In this document: positions 1-8,107 of the stretch, in pieces | Numbering within the stretch: position 1 is the first letter of the stretch | How the letters are laid out: every line of letters starts with the position of its first letter | NCBI GenBank assembly: GCA_022822265.1 | Contig: JAJECA010000021.1 | Span: 1-64,000 of the forward strand | Direction: 5' to 3' | From: Acidimicrobiia bacterium | GTDB lineage: Bacteria; Actinomycetota; Acidimicrobiia; Acidimicrobiales; Bin134 | Length of the DNA stretch: 64,000 bases | The notes under the pieces: model-generated | The model's input: only the letters and a program-made list of their open reading frames with translations | Database searches by the model: none | What the model was told of the DNA's origin: nothing | Position numbers and translations under genes: made by a program

Positions 1-213
1 GGTGTTGGCGGTGTACACCGCGGCCACGCCCGGGTGGTCGGCGGCTGTCCCCAGGTCGATCTCGCCGATCACTGCGTGGGCCACCGGCGAACGCACGAAA
101 CAGGTGGTCAACAGCCCGTCGGGCCGCAAGTCCCCCGTGTAGTGCCCCTCGCCGGTGAGCAGAGTCCCGTCCTCGCGGCGGATAACTTCGGTCCCCAGAA
201 TCGATCCAGCCAT
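1..213 (-). CDS. Xanthine dehydrogenase/CoxL-family molybdenum hydroxylase large subunit, N-terminus (partial)
   Basis: The reverse strand opens at an ATG (213-211) and stays open to the window edge, giving 71 residues beginning MAGSILGTEVIRREDG. The stretch with LLTGEGHYTGD and, later, FVRSPVAHAVI and HPGVAAVYTA is the a/b-hammerhead start of the large subunit of xanthine dehydrogenase/CO dehydrogenase-type enzymes, in which conserved R-x-D/E...G...Y/F-x-D and R-S-x-x-A-H-A appear. The molybdopterin domains lie outside the window. It is divergent from the isochorismatase-fold gene that starts 57 bp away. The substrate cannot be inferred. A second, internally deleted member of the same family lies at 13094-13633. 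Confidence 0.8.
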   Translation of the reverse strand, partial: MAGSILGTEVIRREDGTLLTGEGHYTGDLRPDGLLTTCFVRSPVAHAVIGEIDLGTAADHPGVAAVYTANT

Positions 214-270
214 AGGGTGCCCATTATGGGAGGCAGTCCGACAGAACTCGGCATGGGAGAGTGAACATCT

Positions 271-885
271 ATGGAACTGCGTGAGGTAGTCGATCCGGCG
301 ACGACGGCCCTGGTGCTTCAGGAGTGCCAGAACGGGGTGATCGGGGAGCTGTCGGCGCTGCCGGCGCTGGCTGAGGCGGCCAAGGAGGGGTTGATCCCGA
401 ATGTGGCGGCGCTGGCGGCCGCCGCCCGGGGCGCTGGAGTGCGGGTGATCCACTGCACGGCCCAGCACCGGGTTGACGGGTGGGGCGGCAATAGCAACGC
501 CCGCTTGTTCCGGGCCATGCCCAAGATGCCGGTGCAGTTGCATGTGGGCACCCCGGCGGTGGAGGTGGTGCCCGAGATCGGGGTGGCCGAGGCCGACGTG
601 GTGCTACCCCGCCACCACGGCCTGTCGCCGTTTGAAGGCACCGAGCTCGACTCGCTGCTGCGCAACGAGGGCATCCGCACCATCGTGGCCGTGGGGGTGT
701 CGGTGAACGTGGCCATCATCAACCTGACCTTCGACGCGGTCAACGCCGGGTACGTGGTGGTGATCCCCCGCGACGCGGTGGCCGGCACCCCGCCCGACTA
801 CGTCGACGCCGTGTTCGAGCACACCCTCGGCATCGTCGCCACCGTCACCACCACCGCCGACGTGGTGGATGCCTGGCCGGGGTAG
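271..885 (+). CDS. Isochorismatase-fold (cysteine hydrolase-like) protein lacking the catalytic triad
   Basis: 204 residues, the usual length for the isochorismatase/nicotinamidase family, with the fold's landmarks in order: strand ALVLQECQNGV, LPRHHGLSPFEGTELD, and VGVSVNVAIINLTFDA. Family enzymes use Asp-Lys-Cys. At the aligned positions here I read Glu18 (for Asp), Arg114 (for Lys) and Ala148 (for the nucleophilic Cys). A covalent thioester mechanism is therefore unlikely, and the protein may be a binding or scaffold homologue, or may use different chemistry. It stands alone, divergent from the CoxL-type gene and convergent with the cytochrome c gene (1-bp gap). The start is the ATG at 271. 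Confidence 0.75.
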   Translation: MELREVVDPATTALVLQECQNGVIGELSALPALAEAAKEGLIPNVAALAAAARGAGVRVIHCTAQHRVDGWGGNSNARLFRAMPKMPVQLHVGTPAVEVVPEIGVAEADVVLPRHHGLSPFEGTELDSLLRNEGIRTIVAVGVSVNVAIINLTFDAVNAGYVVVIPRDAVAGTPPDYVDAVFEHTLGIVATVTTTADVVDAWPG

Positions 886-886
886 G

Positions 887-1261
887 TCAGCCCAAACCGC
901 CTCGGACGTAGGCCACTACGCCGGCTATTTCCTCTTCCCTGAGCTTGGAGGCGAACTCGGGCATCTCGCCGAGCCCGTCGCTCACCACCTCCTCCATGGC
1001 CTCGGCTGAGGCGTACTTCTCCAGAACCTTGCCGGGGCGGATGTCGGGTCCGACTATGCCGCTGCCGTCGACGCCGTGACACCCGACGCAACGGGTGAGG
1101 TACACGTTCTTGCCGAGGGTGAACGACTCGGCCGACAGCGGGACGTCGGCTGACTCCGCCGGAACCGAATCGCTACAGCCAGCCGCGGCGACCAGCATCA
1201 GCAGACCGCCCGCCAGCAGGACGGCGATGATCCGCCGCAATCGGGAGACGGGCAGGGTCAA
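887..1261 (-). CDS. Cytochrome c lipoprotein, class I
   Basis: The frame holds a lipoprotein signal (hydrophobic stretch IIAVLLAGGLLMLVAAAGC, lipobox AAAGC). About 80 residues follow, containing a single haem c motif CVGCH and a likely distal Met ligand in GEMPEF. This fits a small membrane-anchored, extracytoplasmic electron carrier. The most likely start is a TTG at 1261 overlapping the TGA of the upstream P450 gene, giving 124 residues. The open frame runs further upstream, but only inside the P450 coding sequence. Close coupling to the P450 and SDR genes indicates one operon. Because P450s act in the cytoplasm, the cytochrome c is not an obvious direct donor. Confidence 0.75.
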   Translation of the reverse strand: MTLPVSRLRRIIAVLLAGGLLMLVAAAGCSDSVPAESADVPLSAESFTLGKNVYLTRCVGCHGVDGSGIVGPDIRPGKVLEKYASAEAMEEVVSDGLGEMPEFASKLREEEIAGVVAYVRGGLG

Positions 1262-2472
1262 GCTCCCACCGGGGCGCTGGGTGTGAAAGTCACCGGCATG
1301 GCCTCCGGGCCGACGATGAAGTTGGACGCCCGCCACGGCAGCGGGTCGTCGCTGGCCAGCTGGATGTCGGGCATCCGCTCGGCCAGCCGCTGGAACATGA
1401 TCTTGAGCTCCAAGCGGGCCAACGACGCCCCCAGGCAGAAGTGCGTCCCCCATCCGAAAGCCAGGTGCTGGTTGGGCTCGCGCTCCAGGTCGAACTTGAA
1501 GGGGTCGTCGAACACCCGGTCGTCCCGGTTGGCCGAGGGATAGAACAGGATGATCTGGTCCCCCTCGCCGATGGTCTCACCGTGCATCTCCACATCCCGG
1601 GTGGCGCTGCGGGACATGTTCTTGATGGGGGTCACCCAGCGCAGCAGCTCTTCCACCGCCCGCTCCATCCAGGCGTCGTCGGCGGCCCGCTGGTTGAAGA
1701 GCGCCTTCTGCTCGGGGTTCTCCATCAGGGCCAGCATCCCCCCGCTGATCACGTGGCGGGACGTCTCGTCGCCCCCGATCAAGATCAGCAGCCCCTCCTG
1801 ATACAGCGACTCGTCGTCGAGGCTGTCACCGTCCACCTCGGCATGGCACAGCACGCTCACCAGATCCGGCTGGGGCGGGCGGGCCCGACGGTCGGCGATC
1901 ACCCCCATCAGGAACTCCCGAAAGGCCACGCCGGCCATGATCCCCTTCTCGAGCGCCTCCTGGTCGGTCTCGGTGGTGGCCCGCATCATGTCGTCGGACC
2001 ATTCCAGCAGGTCGTCGTAGCTCTCCCGGGGAAAGCCCAGCATGTCGCCGATCAGGATCAGCGGCAACGGAGCGGCGATGTCCCAAATGAAATCGCACTC
2101 GCCCCGCTCGCACACCCTGTCGAGGATCTCGTCGCAGATGGCGATGACGTCGGGCGTGCGGTCCCGCACCCGCTTGGGGGTGAAGCCCCGGTTCACCAGC
2201 TTGCGGCGCTGCTTGTGCTCGGGGTCGTCCATGGAGATCATCATGGGCAGCGAGTTTCCGTGGGGACGGGGGCTGCGGAAGGACGAGAAAGTCTTGGGAT
2301 CCTTCTCTATGGCCAAGATGTCGTGGTATCGAGAGATGCCCCACACATCGCTGTTGGCGTCGTAGTACACCGGGGCGTGCTCCCGCATCCAGGTCCACGC
2401 ATCGTGCGGCTCGTGCTGGAACCAGAACCCGTCCATGAAGTTGACCCCGTCGAGGGTGGGGTGATTGGGCAT
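1258..2472 (-). CDS. Cytochrome P450
   Basis: 404 residues, a normal length for a soluble bacterial P450. Motifs in order: I-helix oxygen-activation segment GGDETSRH, K-helix ExxR in EELLRWVTP, and the haem-thiolate loop FGWGTHFCLG near residue 345. The overall look (HEPHDAWTWMREHAPVYYD at the N-terminus) resembles actinobacterial CYP125/142-like enzymes that hydroxylate steroid or branched-lipid side chains, but the family is my inference. The ATG start is preceded by a strong GGGGGAG site. It sits 28 bp downstream of an SDR gene and overlaps the cytochrome c gene, so the three are probably co-transcribed. Needs a ferredoxin/reductase encoded elsewhere. Confidence 0.92.
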   Translation of the reverse strand: MPNHPTLDGVNFMDGFWFQHEPHDAWTWMREHAPVYYDANSDVWGISRYHDILAIEKDPKTFSSFRSPRPHGNSLPMMISMDDPEHKQRRKLVNRGFTPKRVRDRTPDVIAICDEILDRVCERGECDFIWDIAAPLPLILIGDMLGFPRESYDDLLEWSDDMMRATTETDQEALEKGIMAGVAFREFLMGVIADRRARPPQPDLVSVLCHAEVDGDSLDDESLYQEGLLILIGGDETSRHVISGGMLALMENPEQKALFNQRAADDAWMERAVEELLRWVTPIKNMSRSATRDVEMHGETIGEGDQIILFYPSANRDDRVFDDPFKFDLEREPNQHLAFGWGTHFCLGASLARLELKIMFQRLAERMPDIQLASDDPLPWRASNFIVGPEAMPVTFTPSAPVGA

Positions 2473-2500
2473 TGCTCCCCCTAATGCTCGTAGTGCCGGA

Positions 2501-3442
2501 CTAACCCTCGCCCATGAGCCGGGCGATCATCCGACTGCCCTGCTCTGGGTCCCAGGCCGCCACCATGTCGTCGATCCCGCTTTGCCACGACACCGAACAC
2601 GGCCCGGTCATGGAGATGCGCTTGGCGCTGTCGAAGGCCCGGCTGTGGGTGCCCACCGGGTAGTACTCGAAGTTGGGCTCCACCCCGACCTGGGCTCCCA
2701 TCCGGCGGCACATGTCCTCGATGCTGACGTTCTCGTCGCCGCCCCAGTTGACGATGGTGGCCGGCACGGTGGCCCCCTCCAAGAACGCCTCGGCGTGGGC
2801 GCACATGTCTTTCTCGTGGACCGGGGAGAACATGTTGGGCTCCGAGTCTTTGAGGGGCACCGGCATGTTGTTGGTCATCATGGCCAACAAGATGGCGGGC
2901 AGCCCCCCGTTTTGGCCGTAGGCCACGTTGATGCGGCCGATCACGGTGGGCAGGTCGTAGAGCCGGCACATGGTGCGGGCCACCGCCTCGGCGGCCATCT
3001 TGGTCACGCCGTAGGTCTCCGAATAGGGCTGCTCGCTGTCGCCCAGCGGATCGCCCTCGGCGTAGACGTAGGTATGGTCGGGGTTGTTCTTGTAGGCGGC
3101 GGCGGTGGAGGCGTGCAGAAAGCCCTTGGCGTTGCGGCAGTGGGCCATCAGCAGGCCGGTGGCCTCGGCGTTCTGGGTGAGGGCGAAGTCGTAATCGGGC
3201 GTAGCCGCCATGAACGCAGCCATGTGGATCACGTAGTCGAAGTCGTCGGGCAATCCGTTCAGATCGCCGGAGGCCAGGTCGGCCTTGTGCGGAATGGCCC
3301 CGGCCTCCTCCACCTGCTCCTTCGATCCGGGCTGGCTGAATCGGGCCAAACCCCACACCTCGTTGTTCTGAGCGAAATGTCGAGTCATGGGCAGAGCGAT
3401 CTGCCCCGCGGTCCCGGTGATCAGAATCTTCTGGCCTTCCAT
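2501..3442 (-). CDS. NAD-dependent epimerase/dehydratase (extended SDR)
   Basis: 313 residues with the extended-SDR layout: N-terminal Rossmann motif ILITGTAGQIA, IHMAAF after the fourth strand, a Ser/Thr-rich catalytic segment HASTAAAY, and YGVTK as the Tyr-x3-Lys pair. The C-terminal half has the substrate-domain motifs expected of sugar or sterol-type epimerase/dehydrogenases, but the substrate is not evident. First gene of the SDR-P450-cytochrome c operon, and divergent from a TauD dioxygenase gene 77 bp away, so the gap should hold two promoters. Confidence 0.85.
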   Translation of the reverse strand: MEGQKILITGTAGQIALPMTRHFAQNNEVWGLARFSQPGSKEQVEEAGAIPHKADLASGDLNGLPDDFDYVIHMAAFMAATPDYDFALTQNAEATGLLMAHCRNAKGFLHASTAAAYKNNPDHTYVYAEGDPLGDSEQPYSETYGVTKMAAEAVARTMCRLYDLPTVIGRINVAYGQNGGLPAILLAMMTNNMPVPLKDSEPNMFSPVHEKDMCAHAEAFLEGATVPATIVNWGGDENVSIEDMCRRMGAQVGVEPNFEYYPVGTHSRAFDSAKRISMTGPCSVSWQSGIDDMVAAWDPEQGSRMIARLMGEG

Positions 3443-3519
3443 CGTCGAACCTCCTCGATCTTTGCTCTCCCTGTACTAGCACGGCGAGCCTGCGGCGTTG
3501 ACATGGTAGGGATAGAGAC

Positions 3520-4407
3520 ATGATCCGCACCGAGCCCCTCGACGCGCCACTGGGTTCGCTGGCCTCGGGCTGGAATCCCGGGGCGCCGCTGTCCGACGAC
3601 GACTTGGCGGAGCTGCGCCGGGCCTTGGCCGACCGGCTGGTGGTGGTGCTGCGGGGCCAGCGGGAGTGCGATGCCGAGGAGCTGGCCGCCCTGGCCCATC
3701 AATTGGGCGAGCCGTTTCCTGCCGACGAGCTCTACAACATCCCCACCGAGGCACCTGAGGTGCTGGCCGTGTCCAACGAGCTCAACGACGACGGGCACGA
3801 GATCGGCACGGCGGGAAGCGGCCCATTGCCGTGGCACACCGACTACGCCTTCTTGGACACCATTGCCCGGGAGTCGCTGCTCAATGCCCAACGGGTGCCG
3901 GCCGACGGCGGGGCCGACACTTCGTTCTGCGACATGTACACCGCCTATGAGACCCTGCCCGACCACTTGAGCGAGAAGCTGGCAGGGCGGACCGGTCGGT
4001 ACACCATCACGTCGGAGAACAACACCCGGCTGCGCCAGAACCACCACGACGAAGACCCCGCCGCGGCCGCCTCCCGTCGGATGCAGGCCAACCCCGACAT
4101 CACCTATCCCGGATCTGGCCAAGTGGTCGAGCACCCAGTAGAGATGCCCCACCCCGACACCGGACGGGTGGCGCTGTACGTCTCGTCGTTCTCCTGCGGC
4201 TTCGACGGCATCGACGATTCCGAGGAGGCCTTCGCCCTCACCCAGGCGGCCATGGACCACGCCATCGTGCCCGAGCACACCTACACCCACCGCTGGCACC
4301 AAGGCGACGTGGTGATCTTCGACACCGTCGGCACTGTCCACCGCCGGGAGATGCCCCACAACCCCGCCCCCCGCTCCCTCCGCCAACTATCAATCAAGTA
4401 CCCCTGA
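3520..4407 (+). CDS. TauD/TfdA-family Fe(II)/2-oxoglutarate dioxygenase
   Basis: 295 residues. The facial triad is visible: His and Asp in PWHTDYAFLD near residue 107 and the distal His in GTVHRREMP near residue 275, followed by the Arg-rich strand SLRQLSIKYP that would bind 2-oxoglutarate. The family hydroxylates small organic acids such as taurine, aryloxyacids or carnitine precursors; the substrate here is unknown. The ATG start at 3520 opens right after the divergent gap with the SDR gene. A second member lies at 20583-21404 but is not closely similar by eye. Confidence 0.88.
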   Translation: MIRTEPLDAPLGSLASGWNPGAPLSDDDLAELRRALADRLVVVLRGQRECDAEELAALAHQLGEPFPADELYNIPTEAPEVLAVSNELNDDGHEIGTAGSGPLPWHTDYAFLDTIARESLLNAQRVPADGGADTSFCDMYTAYETLPDHLSEKLAGRTGRYTITSENNTRLRQNHHDEDPAAAASRRMQANPDITYPGSGQVVEHPVEMPHPDTGRVALYVSSFSCGFDGIDDSEEAFALTQAAMDHAIVPEHTYTHRWHQGDVVIFDTVGTVHRREMPHNPAPRSLRQLSIKYP

Positions 4408-4458
4408 TCGGCTACAGGCGACCCGCTGTCCTAGGCGGCCTCTCGTTAGTCTGGCGCT

Positions 4459-5556
4459 ATGCCAACCCCAGCCCGAGTCGCCGTCGTTCCCCAGGAAATG
4501 GGCCAGCCCCTGCGCATCGAATCGGTGGAGTTGCCCGATCCCGGGCCCACCGAAGTGTTGGTGCGGCAATTCGCCAGCGGGGTGTGCCACAGCCAACTCC
4601 ACGAGATCCACACCCCCCGGGCCAGCGACGTTGTGCTGGGCCACGAGTCCACCGGCGAGGTGATGGCGGTGGGCAGCGAGGTGGGCCACGTTGCCCCCGG
4701 AGACCGGGTGTTCGTGACCTGGCTGCCCCGCAGCACCCAGCCCCCCGACCGCCGGCCAGCCATGGCCCAGGTCACCCAGGACGACGGCGCACTGGCCACC
4801 AGCCTGGGGGTGTTCACCTGGGCCGACCACACCATCGCCGATGAGATGTTCATCGTGCCCATGCCCGATGACGCCCCTACCGATGTGACCTCCATCATCG
4901 GCTGCGCGGTGATGACCGGCGCCGGCGCGGTGATGAACACTGCCGGGGTAACCGCCGGATCGTCGGTGGCGGTGTTCGGCGTGGGCGGCGTGGGCCTCTC
5001 GGCTCTGGCCGCGGCCAAGGCATTGGGGGCCGACCCCGTGATCGCGGTGGACCTCTCCGTGGAGAAGCTGGACTTCGCCAAGCGCCACGGGGCCACCATC
5101 GGGGTCAACGCCTCGGAGTGCGACCCGGTGGCCCGCATCCACGAGCTCACCCCCCGAGACGGCCTCGACTTGATGGGCGCGCCCTGCTCAGGGGTGGACT
5201 TCGCCTTCGACTGCATTGGCGCGGAGGCAACCATCGCCCAAGTGGCGCCGTCGCTGCGGAAAAAGCGCTGGGCTGCCGACGAGCGGGCGGTGGCAGTGCT
5301 GGTCGGGATACCCGTGGCTGTACCCACCATTGACATCGGCGATCTCTTGATGCACGAGAAGCACCTGACCGGAAGCATCGGCGGCACCAGCCACCCCGAG
5401 CGGGACTTCCCCATCTACATGGACTGGTACCGCCGGGGCGACCTAGACCTCGACAGTCTGGTCACCCAGCGATTCGCCCTCGACGAGATCAACGAGGCGG
5501 TGGACGCTCTGGAAAACGGGCAGATCGCCGGACGATCCATCCTGGTTTTTGACTGA
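4459..5556 (+). CDS. Zinc-dependent medium-chain alcohol dehydrogenase without the structural-zinc lobe
   Basis: 365 residues of the MDR superfamily. Catalytic-zinc ligands are present: Cys43 (GVCHSQLHE), His62 with Glu63 (GHESTGEV) and Cys149 (GCAVMTGAGAV). The NAD(P)-binding motif is VFGVGGVGLSALAAAKALGA. The segment between about residues 84 and 120 normally carries four Cys for the structural zinc, but here it reads VTWLPRSTQPPDRR and onward with no Cys at all. Downstream, an enoyl-CoA hydratase-like gene starts 16 bp after the stop, so the two are probably one unit with the TauD gene upstream. A role in alcohol or aldehyde catabolism is inferred. Confidence 0.9.
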   Translation: MPTPARVAVVPQEMGQPLRIESVELPDPGPTEVLVRQFASGVCHSQLHEIHTPRASDVVLGHESTGEVMAVGSEVGHVAPGDRVFVTWLPRSTQPPDRRPAMAQVTQDDGALATSLGVFTWADHTIADEMFIVPMPDDAPTDVTSIIGCAVMTGAGAVMNTAGVTAGSSVAVFGVGGVGLSALAAAKALGADPVIAVDLSVEKLDFAKRHGATIGVNASECDPVARIHELTPRDGLDLMGAPCSGVDFAFDCIGAEATIAQVAPSLRKKRWAADERAVAVLVGIPVAVPTIDIGDLLMHEKHLTGSIGGTSHPERDFPIYMDWYRRGDLDLDSLVTQRFALDEINEAVDALENGQIAGRSILVFD

Positions 5557-5572
5557 GTTACAGGAGTCAGCC

Positions 5573-6397
5573 ATGCCCGAAATGAGCCAGCCAGAGCCAA
5601 GCAATCAGGCCGGGGACGGCGCATCGCGCACCGTGCTCTATGAGCTCTCTGGTCATGTGGCCACCATCACCCTCAACCGCCCCGACTCGCTCAACGCCAT
5701 CAACGGCGAACTGCGCCAAGACCTGAATGCCGCCTGGAACCGGTTCCGGGGCGACGACGATGCCTGGGTGGCCATCATCACCGGAGCGGGGCGGGCCTTC
5801 TGCGCCGGGGCCGACATGCGCGACGGCGAGGGATCGGTGGGGGTGTTCGAGGGTACGTTCTGGGAGAAGCCCACCATCAACTCCTTCGAGTCGGGCCTGG
5901 AGCTGTTCAAGCCGACCATCGCCGCGGTGAACGGCCACTGCCTGGGCTACGGGCTCACCGGTGCGCTGGCCTGCGACTTCCTCATCACCAGCGACCAGGC
6001 CACGTTCGGCTTCCCCGAGGTGCGCCTGGGCGTGCCCACCATCGTGGGGGCCATTCAACTGCCCCGCAAGGTGGATTGGGCCGATGCCATGGAGCTGTTG
6101 CTGACCGGCGAGCGAGTGGACGCCGAGCGAGCCCGGGAGATGGGCCTGGCGTGGCGGGTGGTGCCCCACGACGAGCTGATGGACGAGGCCCGGGCCTTGG
6201 CCGAGCGGCTGGTGGCCGCGGCGCCGCTGGCGGCGCGGGCCACCAAGGAGGTGGCCAGCCGCACCCGCACCATGTCGTGGGTGGAGGCGGTGCGCTTCGG
6301 GGAGACCATGCGGATAGTGGCGGGATCGACCGAGGACGCCGCCGAGGGCACGACGGCCTGGGCCGAGGGCCGTCCCCCAAACTGGCAGGCCCGGTAG
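5573..6397 (+). CDS. Enoyl-CoA hydratase/isomerase (crotonase family)
   Basis: 274 residues from the ATG at 5573, chosen because a CAGGAG site sits about 6 bp upstream; an in-frame TTG at 5549 overlaps the previous gene and is less likely. Crotonase landmarks: VATITLNRPDSLNAI at the N-terminus, oxyanion-hole segment AGRAFCAGADMRDGEG, second oxyanion Gly in NGHCLGYGLTGALACD, and FPEVRLGVP carrying the Glu position used by hydratases. Acts on an acyl-CoA thioester in the cytoplasm. It follows the alcohol dehydrogenase closely and is followed after 4 bp by the SH3-domain gene. Confidence 0.9.
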   Translation: MPEMSQPEPSNQAGDGASRTVLYELSGHVATITLNRPDSLNAINGELRQDLNAAWNRFRGDDDAWVAIITGAGRAFCAGADMRDGEGSVGVFEGTFWEKPTINSFESGLELFKPTIAAVNGHCLGYGLTGALACDFLITSDQATFGFPEVRLGVPTIVGAIQLPRKVDWADAMELLLTGERVDAERAREMGLAWRVVPHDELMDEARALAERLVAAAPLAARATKEVASRTRTMSWVEAVRFGETMRIVAGSTEDAAEGTTAWAEGRPPNWQAR

Positions 6398-6401
6398 CCA
6401 G

Positions 6402-6842
6402 ATGGGCTTTCGGGCCATTGTCTTCTGCGTGGTGGCGGCCGGGTTGGCCTTTGTCGGCCTCTCTTTGGCCGGCATCGTGTCCACCTGGGGTCTCGACTGG
6501 GTGACCATCGAGTCGGAAGACACCGATCCCGAGTCCACCCCCGAGCCCACCCCCACCGTCACCGAGGCGCCTCTGCCCGAGCCTGTCGTGGAGGTCGAAT
6601 TGGAGATCGACCCCCGTTATCCCCCCGACACCCAATGGACCGTGTTCGACGTGCCCTCGGCGCTCAACGTCCGTGCCGGCCCCAGCACCGACCATCAGGT
6701 GCTGGGCACTGCCAACCTGGGGTCCACCGTCACCCTCACCGGCCAGGTGGTGGAATCCCCCACCAGCGGCACCTGGGTGCAGGTCCGCTCCACCACCGTC
6801 ACCGGCTGGGTCTTCGCCGCCTACCTGACTCCGGCGGGCTGA
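6402..6842 (+). CDS. Membrane-anchored bacterial SH3-domain protein
   Basis: 146 residues. There is one N-terminal hydrophobic helix (about residues 4-30) and then a Pro/Thr/Glu-rich linker (TPEPTPTVTEAP). A C-terminal SH3b domain of about 65 residues has the signature ALNVRAGPSTDHQVLG and ends GWVFAAYLTPAG. SH3b domains bind peptidoglycan or other envelope targets, so the protein is probably a cell-surface anchor with no catalytic domain. It starts 4 bp after the enoyl-CoA hydratase gene, which suggests translational coupling although the functions look unrelated. Confidence 0.75.
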   Translation: MGFRAIVFCVVAAGLAFVGLSLAGIVSTWGLDWVTIESEDTDPESTPEPTPTVTEAPLPEPVVEVELEIDPRYPPDTQWTVFDVPSALNVRAGPSTDHQVLGTANLGSTVTLTGQVVESPTSGTWVQVRSTTVTGWVFAAYLTPAG

Positions 6843-6849
6843 ACCAGCG

Positions 6850-8040
6850 TCAAGAGGTGCCCAGCGACTCGACCACGGGGATCTCGTCTTCGGCGAGGGG
6901 GGCCATGGGGGTGCGGCGGGCCAGGGCGGCTTCGATGTGGGGGGCGAGGCGCTCGGCTTTGGCCGCTTCCCGCTCGTCTTCGCCCTCTTTTAGGGCGGGC
7001 ATTACCTCTTTGGCGAACATCTCCAGCGACTGGCAGATGTGGTCGTGGCGGTTGCGGCCCGACTGCTGGATGAACATCACCTGGTCCACCCCGACGTCGG
7101 CATAGCCCTGGAGCTGGCGGGTCACCTGCTCGGGTGTGCCGATGCCCAGCGTCTCCCCCAGACCCTCGAATGACTCCCTGGATTCCTGGAAGTTGTCCCA
7201 CACGTTGGTCAGGCCCGGCTGGTGCCGGCCGATCACGTAGTAGTGCAACAGGCCGTGGCCGAAGAAGTGGAAGCCCTCGAGGCCCCGGCGCTCGGCTTCG
7301 TCTCGGTCGTGGTGCATCGACAAACCCACCACCATGGCGATGTTGGCGTTGACGGTGTGGCCGATGGGCACGCACTCCTCGGACAGAATCCGGTAGTAGT
7401 CGTCGACCCAGATGGCGGCCTCATCGGGGTCCACGAAGGCAAACGTCAGCGCGCCCATGCCCAGCCGGGCGGCCAGCTTGATGGTCTCCCGGTTTGAGCA
7501 CGCCACCCACAGCGGCGGATGGGGCTTCTGCGCCGGTTTGGGCACCACGTTGCGGCACGGCATGGAGAAATATTCGCCCTCAAACCCCGGATAGGGCTCC
7601 ATGACCATCATGTTGCAGCACTGCTCGGTGGCCTCCGCCCACGCCGGGCGCTTGTCGGCGTGCTCAATGTTGAATCCGCCCAACTCCACCGCGGCCGACG
7701 ACTCGCCGGTGCCGAAGTCCACCCGGCCGTTGGAGATGAGATCCAAGGTGGCGATGCGCTCGGCCACCCGGGCCGGGTGGTTGTACTTGGGGGGCATCTG
7801 CACGATGCCATGGCCCAGCCTGATCCGCTCGGTGCGCTGGCTGGCCGCGGCCAAGAACACCTCGGGCGCCGACGAGTGCGAGTACTCCTCTAAGAAGTGG
7901 TGCTCCACTTCCCAGGCGTAGTCGTAACCAAGCTGATCGGCCAGCTCCACCTGCTCGAGGGCTTCGTGCAGCAGCCGCTGCTCGTCGCCCTCCTGCCATG
8001 GTCGCGGCAACTGGTGCTCATAGAAGACTCCGAATTTCAC
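6850..8040 (-). CDS. LLM-class (luciferase-like, probably F420- or flavin-dependent) oxidoreductase
   Basis: 396 residues when started at the GTG at 8040 (reads MKFGVFYEHQLPRPW), which matches the usual family N-terminus; the open frame continues upstream but without homology. Features of the luciferase-like TIM barrel: EVEHHFLEEYSHSSAPEVFL, RIRLGHGIVQMPPKYNHPARVAERIATLD, and SNGRVDFGTGESS. The enzyme class transfers hydride or oxygen with FMN or F420. It belongs to the same subtype as 48873-50006 (VEHHF motif), so the two are paralogues. Convergent with the SH3 gene; divergent from the thiolase-like gene. Confidence 0.88.
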   Translation of the reverse strand: MKFGVFYEHQLPRPWQEGDEQRLLHEALEQVELADQLGYDYAWEVEHHFLEEYSHSSAPEVFLAAASQRTERIRLGHGIVQMPPKYNHPARVAERIATLDLISNGRVDFGTGESSAAVELGGFNIEHADKRPAWAEATEQCCNMMVMEPYPGFEGEYFSMPCRNVVPKPAQKPHPPLWVACSNRETIKLAARLGMGALTFAFVDPDEAAIWVDDYYRILSEECVPIGHTVNANIAMVVGLSMHHDRDEAERRGLEGFHFFGHGLLHYYVIGRHQPGLTNVWDNFQESRESFEGLGETLGIGTPEQVTRQLQGYADVGVDQVMFIQQSGRNRHDHICQSLEMFAKEVMPALKEGEDEREAAKAERLAPHIEAALARRTPMAPLAEDEIPVVESLGTS

Positions 8041-8107
8041 CCTCCAGAGCCTACGCAGCTTTGCTCCGATCAGCCGATCGCGGAGGAATCTGTTTAGCAT
8101 CGCCGCG

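Noticed and set aside
34-264. Plus-strand open frame in the first 264 bases
   Set aside because: It is antisense to the clear CoxL N-terminus at 1-213 and shows no family features.
1441-3523. Long plus-strand open frames opposite the P450 and SDR genes
   Set aside because: They are His/Gly/Arg-rich mirror frames produced by GC-rich third codon positions; the minus-strand genes have clear motifs.
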